64,000 nucleotides of DNA from the NCBI GenBank assembly GCA_014284505.1, contig JAAFYY010000001.1, forward strand, positions 2,294,001 to 2,358,000, read 5' to 3'. The notes beneath the pieces were generated by a model, which did not search any database, was not told where the DNA came from, and worked only from the letters and a program-made list of their open reading frames with translations. Made by a program: the position numbers and the translations under genes. The DNA is from Streptacidiphilus sp. 4-A2 (GTDB lineage: Bacteria; Actinomycetota; Actinomycetes; Streptomycetales; Streptomycetaceae). Each line of letters opens with the position of its first letter. The first letter of the stretch is position 1. Of the stretch, positions 9,047-17,606 are shown piece after piece.

Positions 9047-9508
9047 TCACGCCACGGACGGCTCGCCCGCTGTCCACTCGACGGCCGGGGGAACCACCCG
9101 CCCGCACACCGGATTGCCCTTGGCATCGGTGAGAGCGAGCCGGCCCACCAGCACCCCGTGCCGCCGGGCATCGGCGAGGACCCCGGACGGAACGTCGGCC
9201 AGCATGAGCTTGGCCCGCCGGAACATTCGGGTCCCCTCTTCGCCGGGTAGGCTGCCGACCCACGAGAGGTAGACGAATCGTCCGCCGAGCCGGTTGTGCA
9301 CATACGGGCCGCGCAGCTCGCCGTCAGCAGTGAATGTGCAGGTCAACGTCCACGTCGCCGTCAAAGCGTCGCCGGGCTGCGGGTCGAGCAGCTCGGCGGG
9401 CCGGTCCTTGCGCTGGACCGCTACCTCGATCCCGCTGACCCCGGGAAAATCGGGCCCGGGCCCGCAATGGCGTCCGGGCAGGGTGTGGCCTTCGATCCGC
9501 AATCGCAT
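9047..9508 (-). CDS. DUF5990 family protein
   Basis: About 153 residues, starting MRLRIEGHTLPGRHCGPGPDF, with VAVQRKDRPAELLDPQPGD, LRGPYVHNRLGGRFVYLSWV, FRRAKLMLADVPSGVLADA and LALTDAKGNPVCGRVVPP. These blocks match the actinobacterial DUF5990 family (small cytosolic proteins, function unknown). Start ATG 9508 is chosen because the family begins with M-R-(L/I)-R-I-E-G; the frame is open upstream but lacks similarity. It is a stand-alone gene, divergent from the TetR at 9683. Confidence 0.8.
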   Translation of the reverse strand: MRLRIEGHTLPGRHCGPGPDFPGVSGIEVAVQRKDRPAELLDPQPGDALTATWTLTCTFTADGELRGPYVHNRLGGRFVYLSWVGSLPGEEGTRMFRRAKLMLADVPSGVLADARRHGVLVGRLALTDAKGNPVCGRVVPPAVEWTAGEPSVA

Positions 9509-9682
9509 ACTGCCATTGTGGGCGACGCCTGGGGAGACGGTGGTGTCTGTGGCGTTGGCGCTGCGAGCAGGGACAGTGCGGGCGCGGTGGTGGGACGGCG
9601 GGTCGCAAGATGAAGGTAATCTCAACTTCACTGTCCCCACGTGCCCAATGACGGATTCCTCAACTCAGGAGAGGTGAGCACT

Positions 9683-10279
9683 GTGCCCGAGGCACCCCAG
9701 CGGCCGCCGCTGCGCGCCGACGCCCGCCGCAACGTCGAGAAGCTGCGCCAGGCCGCGGCGGACGCCTTCTCCGAGCACGGGCTCGACACGCCGCTGGAGA
9801 CGATCGCGAAGCTGGCGGGAGTGAGCGTCGGCACGATCTACAACCGCTTCGGCAGCCGCGACGCGCTGCTGGACGAGGTCGTCAACGAACTCGCCGACCG
9901 GCAGGTGCGCGCGGCGATGGCCATCGCGGACGGCACGGCGGGCAGCGCGTGGGAGAAGCTGGTGGCCTACGTCGGGGCTATCTGCCAGGCGCAGGCCGAC
10001 GACCCGGCGTTCAACGACGCGATATCCCGCCGCTACCCCAACGCCCCCGCGTTGAAGGCGGTCTGCGACCAGTCCCTGGCCTTCGCCACGGGGCTGGCCG
10101 CCGGTGCCCGCACCGAGGGGGCTCTGCGCGAGGACGCCCGGATGGACGACATCGCCCGCTTCTTCCAGGTCAACGGTGACCTCGTGCGCGCCGGGGACGA
10201 CGCCGGGCGCCGCCGCGTCCTGGCCCTGCTCTTCGAGGGCCTGCGCGCCCGCGCCGGCAGCCACCCGCTGCCCGGCTGA
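9683..10279 (+). CDS. TetR/AcrR-family regulator
   Basis: About 198 residues with the HTH at about 15-60: RRNVEKLRQAAADAFSEHGLDTPLETIAKLAGVSVGTIYNRFGSRDALLDEVV. The C-terminal domain contains YPNAPALKAVCDQSLAFATGLAAGARTEGALREDARMDDIARFF, typical of a TetR subfamily common in Streptomyces. I chose GTG 9683 because GGAGAGG lies 8 nt before it; an ATG at 9641 lacks a ribosome site. It is convergent with the azoreductase gene, a pairing often seen where the TetR controls the reductase. Confidence 0.85.
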   Translation: MPEAPQRPPLRADARRNVEKLRQAAADAFSEHGLDTPLETIAKLAGVSVGTIYNRFGSRDALLDEVVNELADRQVRAAMAIADGTAGSAWEKLVAYVGAICQAQADDPAFNDAISRRYPNAPALKAVCDQSLAFATGLAAGARTEGALREDARMDDIARFFQVNGDLVRAGDDAGRRRVLALLFEGLRARAGSHPLPG

Positions 10280-10328
10280 GCCCGGCCGGAATCAAGGATC
10301 CGGGCCCGGCCGGGAACGACGACGGCGC

Positions 10329-10351
10329 CGGCCCCGCCCAGGCGGGGGCCG
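10329..10351. terminator. Hairpin between convergent genes
   Basis: An inverted repeat CGGCCCCGCC-CA-GGCGGGGGCCG (one bulged base) in the 91-nt gap between the TetR stop and the azoreductase stop. It probably terminates both transcripts. Confidence 0.6.
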
Positions 10352-10370
10352 ACACCGTGGTCGCGCGCGA

Positions 10371-11006
10371 CTACGCGGCGCGGGCCGCCTTCTCGGCGGC
10401 ATCGAACGCGTCGGCCCGCGACTGCTCGCCGAGCGGGACCAGGTGCTCCATGCCCGGGATGTGCGCGGCCAGCGTCAGGTCAGCGACGACGAAGGTCGCC
10501 TCCATCTCGAAGATCACCGACAGCACCGACTCCAGGTAGTTCAGCACGTGCTCGTGCGGCGCCCGGGGCGTGCCGGGGGCGTAGGAGCCGCCGCGGCTGG
10601 TCACCACCGTCACCGGCGTGCCCTTCACCTTCGACTCCGGCGAACCGGCGGTGCGGCCCATCAGGATCACCTGGTCCAGCCACGCCTTGAGGGTGGAGGG
10701 CACCGTGAAGTTGTACATCGGCGCGCCGATGACCACCGCGTCGGCCGCCTCCAGCTCCGCTATCAGGGCCAGACGCCCGGCGAAGGCCCGGGCCTGCGCC
10801 TCGGTGTGCTCCGCCGGGTCCAGCGACCCGGCAACGTGGGCGTCCGCGGTGATGTGCGGGACCGGCTCGGCGGCCAGGTCCCGGTAGATCACCTCGCCAC
10901 CCGGGTGCTCCTCCAGCCACGTACGCCGGAAGACCTCGGTGAGGGCCCGAGAGGTGGACGCCTGGCCCGCGAACGCGGACGAGTCGATGTGCAGCAGTGT
11001 CGCCAT
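10371..11006 (-). CDS. azoR: FMN-dependent NADH-azoreductase
   Basis: About 211 residues with a flavodoxin-like fold: N-terminal LLHIDSSAFAGQASTSRALTEVF (FMN phosphate site), IGAPMYNFTVPSTLKAWLDQV, and TSRGGSYAPGTPRAPHEHVLNYLESVLSVIF (FMN isoalloxazine and dimer region). It reduces quinones and azo bonds with NAD(P)H in the cytosol and is usually a detoxification gene. The ATG at 11006 has GGAG about 10 nt upstream. A perfect 23-bp inverted repeat lies about 75-120 nt upstream, so the gene is probably tightly regulated. Confidence 0.92.
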   Translation of the reverse strand: MATLLHIDSSAFAGQASTSRALTEVFRRTWLEEHPGGEVIYRDLAAEPVPHITADAHVAGSLDPAEHTEAQARAFAGRLALIAELEAADAVVIGAPMYNFTVPSTLKAWLDQVILMGRTAGSPESKVKGTPVTVVTSRGGSYAPGTPRAPHEHVLNYLESVLSVIFEMEATFVVADLTLAAHIPGMEHLVPLGEQSRADAFDAAEKAARAA

Positions 11007-11042
11007 GACGCAACTCCGAAAAAGGGGGAAAGGGCGTGCGTA

Positions 11043-11068
11043 CCCTCCCGCCGCAGGCAGCGGGAGGG
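11043..11068. repeat. Short GC-rich hairpin upstream of azoR
   Basis: Inverted repeat CCCTCCCG (11043-11050) / CGGGAGGG (11061-11068) with a 10-nt loop, between the azoreductase start and the larger 23-bp repeat. It may be a 5' leader hairpin. Confidence 0.5.
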
Positions 11069-11079
11069 CCGCAGCAGAT

Positions 11080-11128
11080 AACTTGAACCATCCCTCAACT
11101 TGCCACAAGTTGAGGGATGGTTCAAGTT
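11080..11128. promoter_or_regulatory. Perfect 23-bp inverted repeat upstream of azoR
   Basis: Arms 11080-11102 and 11106-11128 are exact reverse complements around CCA. Each arm contains TTGAACCATCCCTCAA, itself ending in the TTGA/TCAA inverted pair. The AT content is higher than the surroundings and there is no T-run, so an operator, or two overlapping operators, is more likely than a terminator. The candidate regulator is the TetR at 9683 or one outside this window. Confidence 0.65.
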
Positions 11129-11240
11129 GCTGTCGGTACACGCCTTTCCGTCGGCGCACACGCTTACCGATGACCTCCGCGTGACGCCCTACGGGGTGAC
11201 AGCAGGGCCGGTTTTCCGGGCCGCTCCCACCGGCCCCCGC

Positions 11241-12818
11241 TCAGCCGGTGAAGGCGGAGGCGATCGCGGCCAGCAGGACCAGGGCCGGCTGGGCAATGTC
11301 CGCTGCGCCGGCCAGCACGGCCCGCAGTCGTTCGAGCCTGGTCCGTACCTCTGCCCGGGGCTGCTGGGGGTCCTCCGCCAGGCGGGCGACGGTGTGAACC
11401 TCCTGCGCGGCGGCCTCCCGGTCGGCGTCCGCCAGGTCCCGGCTGGAGAGGACAAGGTCCAGCAGACTCCGCAGGTCCTCGACGGCCGGTCCGGAGCGGT
11501 ACGTGTTCTGGAAGTCGCGGATGACCGTGTCCTTCGGGTGGTTGATGAAGGTGGTGCCGGCGCCGTGGAAATTGAAGTTCTCGACCATGGAAACTCCGTA
11601 GCTGATGATCACATGGGACTCGCCGCCCTGGCCGCTGCCGGACGGACTGCCGCCGACGGGTCGCAGGGACGCCTTGATGGACCGCTCCGCGGCACGAACC
11701 CTGGCGAACGCCTCGGCCGGGACCGGCTTGGTCTGCTGCTGTCCACGCGGGTACCCCGACTGCCACTCCGGGTCGCCGGGCCCGACCGGGACGGTGTCCC
11801 CGGGCGTCGCCTGGAGCCCGGCCAGCGCTTCCCGAACCGCCGGGATCTGGTCGCCCTCACGCTGGTCCTGGTCGCGCCGGTGGTAGTCGAGGCGGTGGAA
11901 CCGCGGGTACGGCCCGGCCTTCGGTTCCGGCGGCAGCTCCGCCTTGAGTGCGCGCGCGATCCCGCCGAACAGGGTGCGGAAGTAGCGGGGAGAGGTGTCC
12001 TCGATCCGGAAGATGATCTTTTCCGGCCCCTGTTCCGCTTCGTCCAGTGCGTGGAACAGCACCAGACAGGGCAGTTGGTCCGGGTCCACCCGAGGAAGGA
12101 GGCGATCTCATACGCGCTCTGCGGGTCATAGGGCTGCCAGCGGAGCCAGCGCAAGGTGGTCATCATCCGGCGCACCTCCGGATCGAGCTTCCAGCGCCAG
12201 TACTTCGCCGCCTCGGCCACCGGGCCGAACCGCTCCACCACGAAGATCCGGGTGTACGGCCCGGACAGCGCGTGCAGGTCGTCGAAGCTGGTCCGGACAT
12301 AGGCGGCCAGCTCCTGGTCGACGCTGGTGTAGAGGAGCACCCCCAAAGCCGGGGACCGTCGGCGGCGGCATCGGCGTTCATCGTCAGCTGGAGCCGCTCC
12401 AGCAGCGCGGCCGGGTTCCGGGCCGGGCCGAGCATGTAGCCCACGTCGGCGGGGCGCTCGACGCACAGTTGCAGCAGGTCGCCGTCGGTCAGCCCGGCGT
12501 CCGCCAGCCGCAGCTGCCGCCCGGACGACCGTCTGCCAGCGGACTCTCCAGCCAGACCTTCAGCTTCGCGGGATCCGCCTGCGGATCCAGACCCATCCGC
12601 CGCATCAGCGCGAGTTCCAGCTCGCCGAAGGTCATCGACTCCAGCACGGGCATCTCGAAGGTCGAGCCGATGATCCGGGCATCGAGATCGCGCCAGCGCT
12701 GAACCGGGTCGGCGTCCGGCTCACCGACCCACTCGTCGACACGGCCGGCGATCCGCCCCCCGTACGGCCCGTCAAACGCCGCCCAGTCCCCCTCGCGGAC
12801 CTCTATCCTCAGCCGCAC
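11241..12818 (-). CDS. Protein of unknown function with ubiquitin-like N-terminus, frameshifted
   Basis: One gene of about 510-525 codons broken at about 12500, 12345 and 12085. Residues 1-130 read as a beta-grasp-like region (SMTFGELELALMRRMGLD, LKVWLESPLADG, LTDGDLLQLCVERP), the pattern seen in ubiquitin-like and YukD-like domains. The middle has LGVLLYTSVDQELAAYVRTSF, IFVVERFGPVAEAAKYWRWK and YEIASFLGVDPDQLPCLVLFHALDE, a possible alpha/beta receiver-like core. A charged linker follows, then MVENFNFHGAGTTFINHPKD and a helical C-terminus ending in a hydrophobic helix (QPALVLLAAIASAFTG). I do not recognise the family. The modular layout with a C-terminal membrane helix recalls predicted signalling or defence proteins, but that is only an impression. 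Confidence 0.55.
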
Positions 12819-12993
12819 ACCGCGCCCCCGCCCTGTGATCCCGGCACCGATCGTCCAGAGACCACCGATCCTAGAACAGTCGGTGACGGCACGTCAGCCG
12901 GTCACGGGAGACCGCTGGCACGGCCGCTGGACAGGCCGACCCCGGGCAGCCCCGCTGCGCACCGGCGCGGGATCAGCGAGTCACCGCTTCCCT

Positions 12994-14088
12994 TCAGGAC
13001 GCCCGGCGGACGGCGCCGCGCGCGGCCTGCGGCGGGAGCGCGGGATCGGGACCGGGCGCGGCGGCGGGATCGGCCGTGGGCCGGCTCGGAGCTTGGTCGA
13101 GGCCCAGTTCGCTGATCAGGTAGCCGGCGTGCAGCCGGCTACGGGCGCCGAGCTTGTCCATGATGTCGGAGACGTGGCGCTGGCAGGTGCGCAGCGACAT
13201 ACCCATCCGGCGGGCGATCGCGCGGTCTTCCAGTCCCTGGACGAGCAGCCGGACGATGGAGAGCTTCATCTCGTCGGAGATCGCCAGTACCCGCTCCTGG
13301 CTGTAGTTCTCCGGGAACGGCGTGGCGGTGGTCCAGGCCCGTTCGAAGGCGCCGATGACGAAGTCGACCAGGCTGGGGTCGCGTACCAGCAGGGCGCCGG
13401 TCTCGCTGTCGCGGAGCGCGATGATGGCCGCCGTCTGGTCGAAGGCGAGCATCCGCATGAAGCCGTCGCCCAGGGTGCGGATCTCGGCGCCGAGCCGGGT
13501 CACGTGGTCGGCGTACTCGACCGTCACGGTGTTGAACTGGGCGGTGTGCTGGTAGAGCGTCCGCATCCGGACGCCGCGGGCGAGCACCCGCTCGGTCTTC
13601 TCCAGCGACTCCCGCAGGACGTCGTCCTTGCGGGCCCCGCCCGGCTGGGAGGTGAGGATCTCGTGCTCGGCGCCGTCGGCCAGTTCGGTGATCACCGAGC
13701 GGACCGCGTCCAGGTCGGTCAGCCGCCGGATGTCGTCCGGCTCGGGGGCGGCGGATCTGGCCCGGTCGTAGATGTACTGGAAGAGCGTCAGCTTCTCCCG
13801 CGCCGAGTCGATCTCCCGGCGGCGCGCGTCGAGTTCCTGGGCCATCGGGGCGAGCAGTTCGGTGGCGGCGAGCTGCGGGATGCCGGGCACCAGCATGCCG
13901 GGGCGGGTCGCCGAGCGTTTGAGCAGCCGCAGTTCGAGCAGCCGGTCGACGGCGGCGGGGCCGAAGCGGTCGCGCAGACCGTCGCCGTCGGCCTGCTGCT
14001 GCTCGACCACGCACTGGAACAGCTCCAGTGCCTCGGGCCCGAGCAGGCCCAGTATCGCGGTGACTCCATCTGCGGGGCTCGCGTTCAC
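12994..14088 (-). CDS. LuxR-family regulator with TrmB-like N-terminus, likely cluster regulator
   Basis: About 364 residues. Residues 1-95 resemble a TrmB/winged-helix segment (AILGLLGPEALELFQCVV ... LLELRLLKRSATRPG) and a coiled-coil (AQELDARRREIDSAREKL). A phospholipase-D-like sensor region follows with EILTSQPGGARKDDVLRESLEKTERVLARGVRMRTLYQHTAQ. The C-terminal LuxR HTH is at about 285-340 (ISDEMKLSIVRLLVQGLEDRAIARRMGMSLRTCQRHVSDIMDKLGA). This architecture is common beside NRPS and PKS clusters in Streptomyces. The start is GTG at 14088. It points away from the operon beginning at 14.4 kb, so the shared 324-nt gap may hold its sites. Confidence 0.85.
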   Translation of the reverse strand: MNASPADGVTAILGLLGPEALELFQCVVEQQQADGDGLRDRFGPAAVDRLLELRLLKRSATRPGMLVPGIPQLAATELLAPMAQELDARRREIDSAREKLTLFQYIYDRARSAAPEPDDIRRLTDLDAVRSVITELADGAEHEILTSQPGGARKDDVLRESLEKTERVLARGVRMRTLYQHTAQFNTVTVEYADHVTRLGAEIRTLGDGFMRMLAFDQTAAIIALRDSETGALLVRDPSLVDFVIGAFERAWTTATPFPENYSQERVLAISDEMKLSIVRLLVQGLEDRAIARRMGMSLRTCQRHVSDIMDKLGARSRLHAGYLISELGLDQAPSRPTADPAAAPGPDPALPPQAARGAVRRAS

Positions 14089-14412
14089 AGTCCCATCCCA
14101 GGTCGCATGCCGCTCCGACGGAAGCGCGCGTCATCGTAGCGCCGCCGAGGGGGCAGCAACACCCGAGTTGGACTCACTTTCTTTACCAGAAAGGCACGTT
14201 CGGACGATGCGACGTCGCGGCGGCGGCGGAGCGGCGCCCGGACGGACACCCTTGACACCTGCCTCGTTTGCCCGGTTATGCCCGAAAATGACCCCCTCGC
14301 ATGTGCGTCATGGCGTACTCACGGCCCCTTCCGCCTCCTTACACGGCATTCCGGCTGCGCCAGAATCAATGCCGCCGGGAAAACCGGAAACCAAACCAGT
14401 GTGGAGGAAGCC
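14089..14412. promoter_or_regulatory. Divergent regulatory region of the NRPS cluster
   Basis: A 324-nt gap between the LuxR gene and the small secreted peptide gene. It contains an inverted repeat CTTTCT-TTACC-AGAAAG at 14177-14193, more AT-rich than its surroundings, and ends with a strong GGAGGAAG ribosome site. I see no clear -35/-10 pair. Transcription control of the cluster from here is inferred from layout. Confidence 0.4.
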
Positions 14413-14574
14413 ATGCGGACAACCATGCTCGCCACCGTCGGGATTTTCGCTGCCTCGGTCATCGCGACAATGGTGGCCGCACTGCTCCCGAGCTCCACCG
14501 TCAGCGCCGCCGACGGCACCCCGACCCCCGTACCGGCCGCCACCTCCACCCCCTCCGACCTGGGCTGGGGCTGA
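14413..14574 (+). CDS. Small secreted peptide at head of the NRPS cluster
   Basis: A 53-residue ORF with GGAGGAAG 4 nt before its ATG. Residues 1-31 are a hydrophobic signal-like helix (MLATVGIFAASVIATMVAALL). A small-residue segment (TVSAADG) that could be a signal-peptidase site follows, then a short Thr/Pro-rich tail ending DLGWG. No Cys and no known RiPP core motif is seen. It could be a secreted peptide, a leader ORF or a membrane-anchored accessory. It is rightward and followed 236 nt later by the mutase genes. No family is recognised. Confidence 0.55.
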   Translation: MRTTMLATVGIFAASVIATMVAALLPSSTVSAADGTPTPVPAATSTPSDLGWG

Positions 14575-14809
14575 GCAGCACCCCTTCCGGCACGCCTTCC
14601 GCGAAGCGCCGCGCGACCACCGGGCGGCGGCCGGCGCGTTGATTTCCGGAGCGTTCTTCGAAGCGCTCCGTGAATTCCGCGGGCTCCGTGAATTTCACCG
14701 GGTATTCGGCCCGGAAGCCCCGGCAGTCGGCCGGCAATGCGGCGCTCGATGTGCGCTCCGAACGGGATCTCCCGTTCGGTGTCCCCTCCCCACCCACTGA
14801 GAGTCGATC

Positions 14810-15272
14810 ATGGAGCTGGAGCTCAACCCCGTCCGCCCGCCGCTCGGGCCGGCGCCGGGCTGGACGTCGTGGTCACCAGCGTGGCTTCCGACGCGCACAC
14901 CTGGAATCTGATCTTTCTTCAGCTCTTCCTCGAAGAGCTCGGGCATCGGGTCGTCAACCTCGGCTCCTGCGTGCCCGACCGGCTGATGGTCGACGAGTGC
15001 CGCACCCGGCGGCCCGATCTGATCGTCATCTCCAGCGTCAACGGCCACGGGCTCAACGACGGCCGTCGGTGGTGCGCAAGCTGCGCGCCTGCGACGAGCT
15101 GCGTGCCACCCCGATCGTGATCGGCGGCAAGCTCGGCATCGCCGGCGTGGAACACGGCGACCGCCTCGGCGCGCTGGTCGACGCGGGCTTCGACGCGGTG
15201 TTCGAGGACAGCGCGGGCATCGTCGGCTTCCATGACTTCGTCAGAGCCCTGCCGAGCGGGGTGGGCAGATGA
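14810..15272 (+). CDS. glmS: Glutamate mutase S-like (B12-binding) subunit, frameshifted
   Basis: Small cobalamin-binding subunit of a glutamate (methylaspartate) mutase. After MELELNPVRPPLGPAPG an indel near 14855 is needed; then LDVVVTSVASDAHTWNLIFLQLFLEELGHRVVNLGSCVPDRLMVDECRTRRPDLIVISSVNGHGLNDG. A second indel near 15063 gives VVRKLRACDELRATPIVIGGKLGIAGVEHGDRLGALVDAGFDAVFE. The base-off B12 motif DxHxxG appears as D-A-H-T-W-N, with the last Gly replaced, as in actinobacterial homologues. The Ser-x-Asn (SSVNG) and GGKL loops are present. With the E subunit it would turn L-glutamate into threo-3-methylaspartate. Its end overlaps the E-subunit start. Confidence 0.85.
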
Positions 15273-16596
15273 CCGCAGCGGCACGGCCGCTCCTGCCACA
15301 GGCCGGCTCGTTCGGCGGCTTTGTGGCCGAGGCGCGGCGAGCCGGCCGTCTGGTGGTCCAGCCCCGGATGGGCATGAGCGACCCGCATCTGATGCGCGAG
15401 GGCCTGCTCGCCACCCGCCGGGCGGACGCGACCACCGTGGGCACCATCACCCTGGACAGCTACACCCGGGTCGGCGACCACCGGGAGGCCCGCCGGGCGC
15501 TGGCCACCGGGGTCGCGCTGAACGGCTACCCGATCGTCGCGCACAGCGCCGCCATCACCCGGGCGGTCACCGACCGGATCGCGGGCGCCTCCTTCCCCGT
15601 CCAGGTACGGCACGGGTCGGCCGCGCCCCAGGACATCTTCGAGGCGGTGGTCGCCGCCGGACTGAGCGCCAGCGAGGGCGGCCCGATCTCGTACTGCCTG
15701 CCGTACAGCCGCACCCCGGTGGCCCGTTCGGTGGCCAACTGGGAGGCCGCTTGCGCGGTGCTCGCCCGGCTGGGTGCCGAGGGCGCCGAGCCGCACCTGG
15801 AGACCTTCGGCGGCTGCATGATGGGCCAGCTCTGCCCGCCGAGCCTGCTGGTGGCGCTCAGCGTGCTGGAGGCGCTGTTCTTCCGGCAGCACGGGCTGCG
15901 CAGCGTCTCGCTCAGCTACGCCCAGCAGACCCACCCTGGGCAGGACGCCGAGGCGGTCACCGCGCTGCGCCGGCTGGCCGGCGAACTGCTGGTCGGCCTC
16001 GACTGGCACATCGTCATCTACACCTACATGGGCGTGTACCCGCACAGCGCGGGCGGCGCCCGGCTGCTGCTGGAGGAGGCCGCCCGGCTGGCGGTGCGCA
16101 CCGGTGCGGCCCGGCTGGTCGTCAAGACCGAGGCCGAGGCGCACCGCATCCCCACCATCGCCGAGAACGTCCGCGCGCTGGAGACCGCCGCCCGGGCCGC
16201 CGAGCAGGCCGGGCCCGCTGTCGGCCCGTCCCGGACACCGGGCTGTACGCGGAGGCGCTCGCCCTGGTGCACGCCGTCCTCGGCCTCGACCCGGACCTCG
16301 GGCGCGCCTTCACCCGGGCCTTCGCGCACGGGGTGCTGGACGTCCCGTACTGCCTGCACCCTGACAACGCCGGGCGCGCCCGCAGCTATCTCGACCCGGG
16401 CGGCCGGCTGCACTGGTCCGAGGTCGGCGCGATGCCGCTGCGCGGCGCCGCAGGCTCGGGCGGCGGCCGGATGACCTCGGCCGACCTGCTGAGCTCGCTC
16501 CGCTACGTGCAGCAGCGCTTCGACCGGCTCGCTCTGGAGCACTCGATCCGTCCCCTGGGCCCGATCCGTCCCCTGGAAGAGGAGTTCACCCGATGA
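15269..16596 (+). CDS. glmE: Glutamate mutase E-like (catalytic) subunit, frameshifted
   Basis: Catalytic subunit of coenzyme-B12 glutamate mutase (about 440 residues). It reads RLVVQPRMGMSDPHLMREGLLATRRADATTVGTITLDSYTRVGD, GYPIVAHSA, PVQVRHGSAAPQDIFEAVVAAGLSASEGGPISYCLPYSRTPVARSV and ETFGGCMMGQLCPPSLLVALSVLEALFF, which are conserved E-subunit blocks of a TIM-barrel enzyme. The frame changes near 16235; the rest (DTGLYAEALALVHAVLGLDPDLGRAFTRAFAHGVLDVPYCLHPDNAGRARSYLD) is one frame over. The start overlaps the S-subunit stop (ATGA). This pair is the usual source of 3-methylaspartate for lipopeptides such as friulimicin and for vicenisamine; here the user is presumably the NRPS. Confidence 0.9.
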
Positions 16597-17606
16597 CCAC
16601 CACCGCCGATCGCCCGCTCGCACCGGCCGCCCCGCTGCCGCCCTCCGATCCCCGGCAGCACCTGACCTCGCCGACCACCCGCGCGGTGCTCACCCTGCAG
16701 CGGCACCTGCTGGCCGCCGCCCGCGAACACCTCACCTCGGTGGGCTTCGTGGAGATGCTGCCGCCGATCATCGGCCCGGTCACCGACCCCGGGGCGCGCG
16801 GCTCCAAGCAGGTCGACCTGGACTTCTACGGTCACAAGTACAAGCTGATGTCCAGCGCGATCCTCTACAAGCAGGCGTCCCTGCTGGCCTTCCCGAAGAT
16901 CTTCTGCATCGCCCCGAACGTCCGGCTGGAGCCGCTGGAGACCGCCAGCACCCGTCGGCACCTGGCCGAGTTCCACCAGATCGACGTGGAGCTGGCAGGC
17001 GCCTCCCGCGAGGAGATCACCGCGGTGCTGGAGGGCTTGGTCAAGCACATGGTCGCCCGGGTGGTCGCCGACCTGCCGGACGAGTTCGGGCTGCTGGGCC
17101 GGGACACCGCCGCCTTCACCGGCCTGCTCACCCGCGCCTTCGGCCGGATGACCCACGCCGAGGCGGTGGCCGAGCTGCGCTCGACCGGCCACCCGCAGAG
17201 CCCGGACGCCGAGATCGACTGGGCCGGTGAGGCGCTCATCTCCGGCCGCGCCGGGCAGCCGTTCTTCGTCACCGACTACCCGAAGGGCTCGCGCGGCTTC
17301 TACGACCGGGAGAGCCGGGACATCCGGGCGTGCTGCGCAACTTCGACCTGCTCGCGCCGGAGGGGTACGGCGAGCTGTGCAGCGGCAGCGAGCGGAGCAC
17401 GACTACGCGCGGATCGTCACCCGGATGCGGGAGACCGGGGAGAACCCGGCCAAGTACGGCTGGTACCTGGCGCTGGCCCGCGAGGGCATCCCGGCCAGCG
17501 CGGGCTTCGGCATCGGCGTCGAGCGCTTCACCCGCTACCTGTGCGGTCTGGACGCGGCCTGGCAGGCCAACGCCTTCCCGAAGCTGCCGGGGTGGTCTCG
17601 CCGTGA
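16593..17606 (+). CDS. Free-standing AsnRS/AspRS-like catalytic domain (asparagine-synthetase-like), frameshifted
   Basis: About 340 residues of class II aminoacyl-tRNA synthetase catalytic core: motif 1 region (LAAAREHLTSVGFVEMLPPII), motif 2 region (NVRLEPLETASTRRHLAEFHQIDVELAG) and motif 3 (ASAGFGIGVERFTRYLCGL, with GxGxER). There is no N-terminal OB-fold anticodon-binding domain; the protein begins straight at the catalytic domain. That layout matches the archaeal AsnRS-like asparagine synthetase (Pyrococcus AS-AR) rather than a tRNA ligase. Frameshifts near 17328 and 17398. It overlaps both neighbours (ATGA and GTGA). Inferred role: adenylate aspartate or 3-methylaspartate and amidate it. 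Loading of an amino acid onto a carrier is an alternative. Confidence 0.8.
   Translation: MTTTADRPLAPAAPLPPSDPRQHLTSPTTRAVLTLQRHLLAAAREHLTSVGFVEMLPPIIGPVTDPGARGSKQVDLDFYGHKYKLMSSAILYKQASLLAFPKIFCIAPNVRLEPLETASTRRHLAEFHQIDVELAGASREEITAVLEGLVKHMVARVVADLPDEFGLLGRDTAAFTGLLTRAFGRMTHAEAVAELRSTGHPQSPDAEIDWAGEALISGRAGQPFFVTDYPKGSRGFYDRESRDIRACCATSTCSRRRGTASCAAAASGARLRADRHPDAGDRGEPGQVRLVPGAGPRGHPGQRGLRHRRRALHPLPVRSGRGLAGQRLPEAAGVVSP

Noticed and set aside
10104..11081. Long plus-strand frame running from inside the TetR gene through the azoreductase region
   Set aside because: It is antisense to a clear azoreductase and out of frame with the TetR; no domain is encoded.
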